From positions 124,001 through 188,000 of the forward strand of contig JAMLIB010000003.1 in the NCBI GenBank assembly GCA_023954415.1: a stretch of 64,000 nt of DNA, in the 5' to 3' direction. Positions 58,616-64,000 of the stretch are shown here, piece after piece (within the stretch, counting starts at the first letter, position 1; each line of letters begins with the position of its first letter). A model generated the notes under the pieces. That model was not told where the DNA came from. It ran no database searches and saw nothing but the letters and a program-made list of their open reading frames with translations. The translations under genes were made by a program, and so were the position numbers. This DNA comes from Trueperaceae bacterium. Its GTDB lineage: Bacteria; Deinococcota; Deinococci; Deinococcales; Trueperaceae.

Positions 58616-60172
58616 CTAACGCAACGCGGTGGGCAGCAGCTCGGGCGGGAAGTTCTGGTACGCGACCAGGCGCGTGAAGCGGTCGATGGCATGCGTGCCG
58701 ACCGACGTGCTGCGCCCGTCAGAAGTGGCCGGATACGGTCCGCCGTGCACCATGGCCGGCCCCACCTCTACGCCCGTCGGGTACTGGTTGAGGATGAGGC
58801 GGCCCGCGCGCTCTGCGAGGACGTCGATGAGCGGCGCCAACCCTTCGAGCTCGTCCGCCTCGGCCTGCACCGTGGCCGTCAACTGGCCCTCCAGGCCTTC
58901 GGCGAACGCGAGGAGCTCACCAAAGTCGCGGTAACGAAGCACGAGCGTGCTAGGCCCGAAGACCTCCGCGAGCAGGCCCGGTTCGGCGGTCGCGGCGCGT
59001 ATGTCGGCCTCCCAGAGGGTCGGGGTGCCGTAGGCGCCCTGCGCGTCCGCTCCGCCCAGGTCACTGCCGCGCGCGGCCGCGGCCTGCGCCCCGGCGCCCT
59101 GCGCGCCCACCTCCGGTGCGGTGGTCTGCGCCTCGGCGCCGCGCGCCACCGGTCGTCCACCGGCCGCCTCCAACTCGGCGAGGCCCTGGCCGTAGCGCTC
59201 GCACACGGTGCGGTTGAGCATCACGCCGGCGCCGGCCGCGTTCGTCGCCTCGGCTAGGCGCGCGACGAAGCGGTCGCCGTCCTGGCCGACGGGTACCAGC
59301 GTGACACCAGGGTTCGTGCAGAACTGCCCGACCCCCAAGGTGAACGACGCGAACAGCCCCTGGGCGACGGCCTCGCTCCTAGCCGCGAGCGCTCCCGGCA
59401 TTACGAAGACGGGGTTCACGCTCCCCATCTCCGCGTAGACGGGTATCGGCGTCGGCCGAGACGCGGCCAGACGCATGAGCGCCTCGCCGCCGGCGCGGGA
59501 GCCGGTGAAGCCGACGGCCTTGATCTCTGGGCGCAGCACGAGCGCCTGCCCCAGCTCGTGACCGGGCTCCTGGACGAGGCCGAAGACGCCGGCCGGCATG
59601 CCGGTGGCGCGGGCGGCGGCGAGCACGACGTCGGCGACGAGGCGCGACGTGCCCGGGTGCGACGGGTGCGCCTTCGCTATGACGGGGCAGCCCGCCGCCA
59701 GAGCCGAGGCCGTGTCGCCGCCCGCGACCGAGAACGCGAGGGGGAAGTTGCTTGCCCCGAACACCGCGACCGGACCGAGAGGGCGCTTGAAGGAGCGCAC
59801 GTCGGGCTTGGGGGCGGGGGCGCGCTCCGGGTCGCCCGCGTCTATCCGCGGGTCGAGCCAGTCGTCCGTCTCGATGAGCCGCGCGAACATGCGCAACTGG
59901 TTCGAGGTGCGGGCGACCTCGCCGCCGATGCGGCCTTCCGGCAGGCCGGACTCCGCCACGGCGCGGGCCGCGATGGGGGCCGCGGCCGCCTCGAGGCCGT
60001 CGGCGACCGCGCGCAGGAAGCGGGCGCGCTCGGCGCCGGGCAGCCTGGAGTACGGACCGAACGCGGCGCGCGCGGCCGTGGCCAGCCGCTCCAGCTCGGC
60101 GGCCGTGGTCGTCTCGAACTCGCCGGGCAGCGCCTGATACGTGCGGGGGTCGAGCGCGACGAAGGCGCTCAC
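58616..60172 (-). CDS. 2-oxoglutarate semialdehyde (2,5-dioxovalerate) dehydrogenase-like
   Basis: 518 residues of the NADP-type aldehyde dehydrogenase branch that includes KGSA dehydrogenases. It has FGASNFPLAFSVAGGDTASA, AKAHPSHPGTSRLVADVV, GFTGSRAGGEALM and the catalytic Cys in GVGQFCTNPGV. It oxidises 2-oxoglutarate semialdehyde to 2-oxoglutarate, the last step of hydroxyproline (and some sugar acid) breakdown. Residues about 352-388 are an Ala/Gln/Gly-rich insertion (EAQTTAPEVGAQGAGAQAAA and on) not found in typical members. ATG overlaps the stop of the DapA-like gene by 4 bp. Confidence 0.88.
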   Translation of the reverse strand: MSAFVALDPRTYQALPGEFETTTAAELERLATAARAAFGPYSRLPGAERARFLRAVADGLEAAAAPIAARAVAESGLPEGRIGGEVARTSNQLRMFARLIETDDWLDPRIDAGDPERAPAPKPDVRSFKRPLGPVAVFGASNFPLAFSVAGGDTASALAAGCPVIAKAHPSHPGTSRLVADVVLAAARATGMPAGVFGLVQEPGHELGQALVLRPEIKAVGFTGSRAGGEALMRLAASRPTPIPVYAEMGSVNPVFVMPGALAARSEAVAQGLFASFTLGVGQFCTNPGVTLVPVGQDGDRFVARLAEATNAAGAGVMLNRTVCERYGQGLAELEAAGGRPVARGAEAQTTAPEVGAQGAGAQAAAARGSDLGGADAQGAYGTPTLWEADIRAATAEPGLLAEVFGPSTLVLRYRDFGELLAFAEGLEGQLTATVQAEADELEGLAPLIDVLAERAGRLILNQYPTGVEVGPAMVHGGPYPATSDGRSTSVGTHAIDRFTRLVAYQNFPPELLPTALR

Positions 60173-61080
60173 GGCCTCGCCCCGAGCTGGGGCCGAGTGG
60201 CGAAGCCCTCCTCGATCACGCGCATGACGGCGGCGAGCTCCTCACCCTCGAGCCGGCAGCGGGGGCCGCGGACGCGCGAGCTGCCCCAGCCGGCGTACTC
60301 GACGGCCAGCTTGATCATCTGGACGAACTTCGTACCGATGTCGAGGCGCAGCAGCGGCAGGAACCAGGCGTAGAGCTCGAAAGCCTCGGCGTGGCGACCG
60401 GCGCGCGCGAGCTCGAAGAGCCGCACGGACTCGGCGGGCATGGCGTTGACCAGGCCGGCGATCCAGCCGACGGCGCCGACGGAGACGGCCTCGAGCGCGA
60501 GGTCGTCGACCCCGATCAGGACCTTGAAGCTCTCCGGCATGAGCGTGCGCAGCCACGTGACGCGCCTGAGGTCGGCGCTCGATTCCTTGATGGCCTGCAC
60601 GTGGGGGAACTCCGCGGCGAGCTCCGCGACCTGCGGCGGTAGGAAGTCCGTCTTGTACGCCAACGGGTTGTTGTAGAGCATGCACGGGAGGTCGGTCGCG
60701 CCGAGCACCGCGCGGACGTGAGCGCTCATCTCGCGCCAGTCGCTCGAGTACACGTACGGGGGGAGGATCATGAAGCCGCTCGCGCCGGCCGCCTGTGCGT
60801 CGCGCGTGAAGCGGGCCGCCTCCGCCGTGCTGAGCGAGGAGACCATGGGTATGACGGGCGCGCGGCCGTCGAGCGCGCTCACCAGGCCTTCTATCGTCGC
60901 GAGCTTCTCCGCGTGGGTGAGCGTGGCCCCCTCACCCAAGGACCCGAAGGGCACGATGCCGACGCAGCCGGCGTCGACCATCCACACGGCGTGCTCCGCC
61001 TGCAGGGCGTGGTCGATGCTCAGGTCCTCGTTGAACGGTGTGGTGATGGCGGGGATGACGCCTTCCCAGTCAACTCGCAT
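60169..61080 (-). CDS. DapA-family aldolase/deaminase, probably 1-pyrroline-4-hydroxy-2-carboxylate deaminase
   Basis: 303 residues, a (beta/alpha)8 class I aldolase. Schiff-base Lys is in VQAIKESSADLRRV; the Tyr of the relay is in CMLYNNPLAY; GSLGEGATLTHAEK is the pocket loop, in which the DapA T-T dyad is S-L-G-E. These, together with the KGSA dehydrogenase gene and a hydroxyproline-type racemase-family gene, point to the deaminase that converts pyrroline-4-hydroxy-2-carboxylate to 2-oxoglutarate semialdehyde rather than to lysine synthesis. It overlaps the GntR gene by 11 bp. Confidence 0.82.
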   Translation of the reverse strand: MRVDWEGVIPAITTPFNEDLSIDHALQAEHAVWMVDAGCVGIVPFGSLGEGATLTHAEKLATIEGLVSALDGRAPVIPMVSSLSTAEAARFTRDAQAAGASGFMILPPYVYSSDWREMSAHVRAVLGATDLPCMLYNNPLAYKTDFLPPQVAELAAEFPHVQAIKESSADLRRVTWLRTLMPESFKVLIGVDDLALEAVSVGAVGWIAGLVNAMPAESVRLFELARAGRHAEAFELYAWFLPLLRLDIGTKFVQMIKLAVEYAGWGSSRVRGPRCRLEGEELAAVMRVIEEGFATRPQLGARP

Positions 61081-61747
61081 GCTCTTCTCCTTCCGGCCGC
61101 TCGCGGCCGAGTCGTGCGCTCACTATCTCCAGGTTGGTGCGGATGTGCTCGGCCATGGCCTTGCCCGCGGCGGCTCCGTCGCCAGCCGCGATGGCGGCCA
61201 CGATACCCGCATGCTGCGAGTGAGCGAGGGCGCTGCTGTTGACGTCGCGCGTCAGGACCTTGACGCGCATGACGCGCTGACTCAGGCGTTCGATCGTCTC
61301 CTCGAGTACGGGGTTGGCGGACAGGCGCGCCACCAGGCCGTGGAAAGCGTTGTCGGTGCGCAACTGCTCCGCGAAGTCGTCGGCCGGGACTGCCGCCATG
61401 GCGGCGAGGCCGGCCTCGAGCTCGGCGTGGTCGCTCGGCTTGGCGTTGTGGGCCGCCAGTTGGGCGGCCATCGCCTCGAGCGGCTCGCGCACGGCGTACG
61501 TGTGCACGGCCTCCGCCAGGCTGAGGTTGGGCACGCGCACGCCGCGGTTGGGCTCCATGACCACCAGCCCCTCCTGAGCGAGCTGCCTGACTGCCTCGCG
61601 CACCGGCGTGCGGGAGACCTTGAGGGCTTCGGCCAGCTCCTGCTCGCGGAGCCAGGTGCCCGGGGCGAGCGTCCCCGAGAGGAGCTCGTGGCGTAGGTGA
61701 AGGTAGACGCCGGTGGCTACCGTTTGGGGGCGTTGAAAAGCTGCCAC
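61070..61747 (-). CDS. GntR-family regulator (FCD type) of the hydroxyproline genes
   Basis: 225 residues from GTG 61747. The winged helix begins GVYLHLRHELLSGTLAPG and its recognition helix is LKVSRTPVREAVRQLAQEG. The C-terminal FCD helical domain (EPLEAMAAQLAAHN, HGLVARLSANPVLEETIERL, HAGIVAAIAAGDGAAAGKAM) binds metal and effector. A longer frame to 61825 would place the operator-like palindrome inside coding sequence, so I prefer the short start, which would be leaderless. It is the first gene of the operon to 58616 and is divergent from the dehydratase gene. It probably represses both. Confidence 0.87.
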   Translation of the reverse strand: MAAFQRPQTVATGVYLHLRHELLSGTLAPGTWLREQELAEALKVSRTPVREAVRQLAQEGLVVMEPNRGVRVPNLSLAEAVHTYAVREPLEAMAAQLAAHNAKPSDHAELEAGLAAMAAVPADDFAEQLRTDNAFHGLVARLSANPVLEETIERLSQRVMRVKVLTRDVNSSALAHSQHAGIVAAIAAGDGAAAGKAMAEHIRTNLEIVSARLGRERPEGEEHAS

Positions 61748-61752
61748 GGCAT

Positions 61753-61781
61753 AGTGTATGTTGCATACAATCTCTAGGCAA
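61753..61781 (-). promoter_or_regulatory. Promoter and palindromic operator in the gntR/dehydratase intergenic region
   Basis: On the minus strand TTGCCT (61776-61781), 17 bp, TACACT (61753-61758), then five bases to GTG 61747: a leaderless arrangement. Across it lies TGTATG-TTG-CATACA (61755-61769), a palindrome perfect in both 6-bp arms. That fits a GntR/FCD-type operator and overlaps the -10 box, so autorepression is likely. Confidence 0.65.
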
Positions 61782-61852
61782 GGCCTCCGACCTGACGCTG
61801 TCGAGCGGGGCGAGTCCGTCGTCACGTCGAGGTCTAGGCTGGAGGGTCAGGC

Positions 61853-62860
61853 ATGGAGTTCGCTGCCACCTACACGACGGTCGACGCCCACACGGGCGGC
61901 GAGCCGCTGCGGATCGTCACGGGCGGCGTGCCGCGCATCCCGGGCGTCACCATCCTCGAGAAGCGCCGTTGGGTGCGCGAGAACCTCGACCACGTGCGGC
62001 GCGCGCTCATGTGGGAGCCGCGTGGGCACGCCGACATGTACGGCTGCTACGTCACCGAGCCGGTGACCCCCGGCGCGGACCTCGGCGTGATCTTCATGCA
62101 TAACGAGGGCTACTCGGACATGTGCGGCCACGGCATCATCGCCCTGGCCACCGTGGTCGTGGCGCAGGGGCTCGTCCCGCGCACGCCTGGCGAGACGCGC
62201 GTCGGCATCGACAGCCCCGCCGGTTTCATCGAGGCGTTCGTCGCGTGGGACGGGCGGCGGGTCGGACGCGTGCGGTTCCTCAACGTGCCGTCGTTCCTCT
62301 ACCTGCGGGACGCCGTAGTGAGCACGCCCGGTTTCGGGGAGGTGAGCGTCGACATCGCGTTCGGAGGCGCGTTCTACGCGTACCTGGACGGCGCCGCCGT
62401 CGGCCTGGCGGTCGTGCCGGAGAACGTGCGCGAGCTCGTGGAGCTCGGCGACCAGGTGAAGCGCGCCGTCATGGCCGCCGTGCCCATCCAGCACCCCGAG
62501 GTGCCGGAGCTGAACAGGCTGTACGGCACCATCATCGCCGGGCCGCCGCGCGACGCGGCCAACCACCAGGCGAACGTGTGCGTGTTCGCCGAGCGGGAGG
62601 TCGACCGCTCGCCAACGGGCACGGGCACGTCCGGCCGCGTGGCGCAGCTCGTCGCCCGGGGTCTACTCGGCATGGGCGAGGAGTTGCGCAACGAGAGCAT
62701 CATCGGTTCGGTCTTCGCGGGGAAGGCGGTCTCGCGCAGACGGGTCGGCGGCTTCGACGCCGTCGTGCCGGAGGTGAGCGGCACCGCCGCCATACTCGGC
62801 TTCAACCAGTGGGTGGTCGAGCCGGGCGACGCGCTCGGCGAGGGCTTCCTTGTGCGCTGA
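61853..62860 (+). CDS. Proline racemase-superfamily enzyme, probably trans-3-hydroxy-L-proline dehydratase
   Basis: 335 residues. The first catalytic Cys is present (YSDMCGHGI, Cys91). In the second site the usual Cys is Thr: DRSPTGTGTSG, Thr255. Racemases and 4-hydroxyproline 2-epimerases need both Cys; a Cys/Thr pair is the mark of trans-3-hydroxy-L-proline dehydratases, which give pyrroline-2-carboxylate. HTGGEPLR and GTSGRVAQLVARG bind the ring carboxylate. GGAGGG lies 9 bases before ATG 61853. It is divergent from the gntR-led operon and shares the palindromic control site. Confidence 0.87.
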   Translation: MEFAATYTTVDAHTGGEPLRIVTGGVPRIPGVTILEKRRWVRENLDHVRRALMWEPRGHADMYGCYVTEPVTPGADLGVIFMHNEGYSDMCGHGIIALATVVVAQGLVPRTPGETRVGIDSPAGFIEAFVAWDGRRVGRVRFLNVPSFLYLRDAVVSTPGFGEVSVDIAFGGAFYAYLDGAAVGLAVVPENVRELVELGDQVKRAVMAAVPIQHPEVPELNRLYGTIIAGPPRDAANHQANVCVFAEREVDRSPTGTGTSGRVAQLVARGLLGMGEELRNESIIGSVFAGKAVSRRRVGGFDAVVPEVSGTAAILGFNQWVVEPGDALGEGFLVR

Positions 62861-62864
62861 GGCG

Positions 62865-64000
62865 CTAACCCCGCTCCACGTGCGGCAGCATGGCGAAGAG
62901 CTTGTCGAGGATGCGCTTGCCGTCCGTGCGCAGGCCGTTGTGCTCGTACTCGCTCGTTACCCACGTCTCGACGTTGGGCACGCGCGCGACCGTCTCCATG
63001 GCGAGGCCGAGGTCGACGTACATGTCGTGGTAGTAGAGCGCCGCGGCCACGGGCACGCGGTTCTCGGCGAGGACGTCCAGGTCGTAGAGCGCGGGCCAGT
63101 CCGACTTGGCGGCGAGGAGCTCGGCCGCGCCCTTCAGGGGCCGCAGGGTCTCGAACTCGTCGCACATCCAGGGGTAGACCATCTCGCCGGTGAAGAGGAA
63201 CTCCTTGCCCGGCGCGTAGTCGAACTGCGGGAAGTCCGCCTGCACGCGCTCGGCCGCCCAGTTCGAGGCGGTGCCCTGGCAGTAGATCGCCTCGTGCAGC
63301 ACGGTGAAGATGGGGTTCGTGTGGAAGCTCGTAGCGCCGAAGACGCCGTGCAGGAAGGGGTAGGAGAGCTCGTCGCGCCCGTCGACGGTCACGAAGGCGC
63401 GCTCGAGGAGGTCCATCACGGCCTCGGAGCCGCCGGCACCGCCGAAGGCGAGGCCGAGCTGCTGGAACTGCCGCGCCGTGAGCCGTTGACCGTTCGGCAG
63501 GCTCACGTCGTTCTTCAGGAGGTGGTCGGCGATGCGCCGGCACGTGAGCTGCGCGTGCGGGTAGCGGGCGAAGAACGCGCGGTTCTTGGCCTCGACGCGC
63601 GGGAAGGTGGCGCGGTAGACGTCCTCCGCGGGGCGCGTGAGGGACGGGATACCGCCCGTGATGAGCGCGGCGCGCAGGCCGCCTGGCGCCGCGGAGAGGT
63701 AGCGCAGCGCGCAGAAGCCGCCGAAGCTCTGCCCGAGGACCGTCCACGGCTCGTCGCCGATCAGCTCGCGGCGGATGAGCTCGGCGTCCGCCACGATGGC
63801 GTCGGCGCGGAAGTGGGCGAGGTAGGCGGCCTGCTCCTCGGCCGTGCCGCGCTCCGCGACCGTCTGGTAGCTCACGGGCGAGGAGATGCCCGTGCCACGC
63901 TGGTCGAGGAGGAGCACCCGGTGGTCCTGCAACGCCCTGTCGAGCCAGCCGCTGCGCGACTCGGGCCGCGGCGACGCGGAGCCGGGCCCGCCCTGGAGGA
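62865..64000 (-). CDS. Proline iminopeptidase-like alpha/beta hydrolase (S33), N-terminus outside window
   Basis: The frame is open to the right edge, so the true start is outside. Visible are the oxyanion region LQGGPGSASPRPESRSGWLD (codons from 63998), the DQRGTG motif, the nucleophile elbow LGQSFGGFCA and a C-terminal His region (TSEYEHNGLRTDGK). The cap domain runs over about 120-290. This is peptidase family S33, releasing N-terminal proline from peptides. Its stop is 4 bp from the convergent dehydratase stop. Next to hydroxyproline genes it may release Pro/Hyp from collagen-like or plant peptides. Confidence 0.87.
   Translation of the reverse strand, partial: LQGGPGSASPRPESRSGWLDRALQDHRVLLLDQRGTGISSPVSYQTVAERGTAEEQAAYLAHFRADAIVADAELIRRELIGDEPWTVLGQSFGGFCALRYLSAAPGGLRAALITGGIPSLTRPAEDVYRATFPRVEAKNRAFFARYPHAQLTCRRIADHLLKNDVSLPNGQRLTARQFQQLGLAFGGAGGSEAVMDLLERAFVTVDGRDELSYPFLHGVFGATSFHTNPIFTVLHEAIYCQGTASNWAAERVQADFPQFDYAPGKEFLFTGEMVYPWMCDEFETLRPLKGAAELLAAKSDWPALYDLDVLAENRVPVAAALYYHDMYVDLGLAMETVARVPNVETWVTSEYEHNGLRTDGKRILDKLFAMLPHVERG

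Overview
The window is about 70% GC, with tightly packed genes, GTG and TTG starts, Sec-type leaders and several promoters whose -10 box lies 5-7 nt from a start codon. Gene content suggests a Deinococcota chromosome, perhaps a Trueperaceae-like heterotroph. That is an inference from composition and gene families; there is no rRNA marker here. I saw no tRNA, rRNA, CRISPR array, phage or plasmid genes. The only clear insertion sequence is an IS30-family element at 56371-57846.

Layout. 1-12.3 kb is mixed: a phospholipase D-like tail, a large MalT/SARP-type regulator, a lipoprotein, an ArsR/AHSA1 pair with an operator-like dyad, a cupin, a DUF4342-like protein, a very large GGDEF-ATPase-TPR protein whose frame is broken near 10285, and a PLP trans-sulfuration enzyme. 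12.4-23.6 kb is a reductive pyrimidine catabolism locus (mmsA, preT, preA, dihydropyrimidinase) with a four-gene ABC importer; one permease carries a roughly 380-residue repeat-containing insert. 23.6-24.1 kb is non-coding and holds copies of a palindromic repeat family. 24.2-27.7 kb has an MFS pump, two orphan small membrane proteins and a TlpA-like thioredoxin. 27.8-34.3 kb is a compact nitrous-oxide reductase operon (cytochrome c, nosZ, a NosB/NosL fusion, nosD, nosF, nosY) that looks like clade II. 34.6-38.5 kb has a zinc peptidase and a cobalamin riboswitch ahead of class I nrdAB. 38.5-39.2 kb is an ABM-domain gene flanked by two inverted copies of the palindromic repeat.

39.2-43.9 kb and 48.6-54.2 kb are two complete, oppositely oriented branched-chain amino acid-type ABC importers (livKHMGF). 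Between them lie a Na/Pi cotransporter-PhoU protein, a tandem GNAT protein and an N-acylamino acid racemase/OSBS-like enolase. A repeat-rich 509-bp region precedes gdhA. An aldo/keto reductase gene split by the IS30 element follows. 58.6-64.0 kb is a hydroxyproline catabolic region: 2-oxoglutarate semialdehyde dehydrogenase, a DapA-family deaminase, a GntR regulator with a perfect operator-like palindrome, a trans-3-hydroxyproline dehydratase-like enzyme and a prolyl iminopeptidase-like hydrolase.

Together the genes describe an organism that scavenges amino acids, prolyl peptides and pyrimidines, can respire N2O, and keeps a B12-regulated class I ribonucleotide reductase. The most unusual signal is the family of four roughly 94-111 bp palindromes. 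Their ends are conserved and their 17-23 bp stems pair perfectly, but the inner stem sequence differs from copy to copy.
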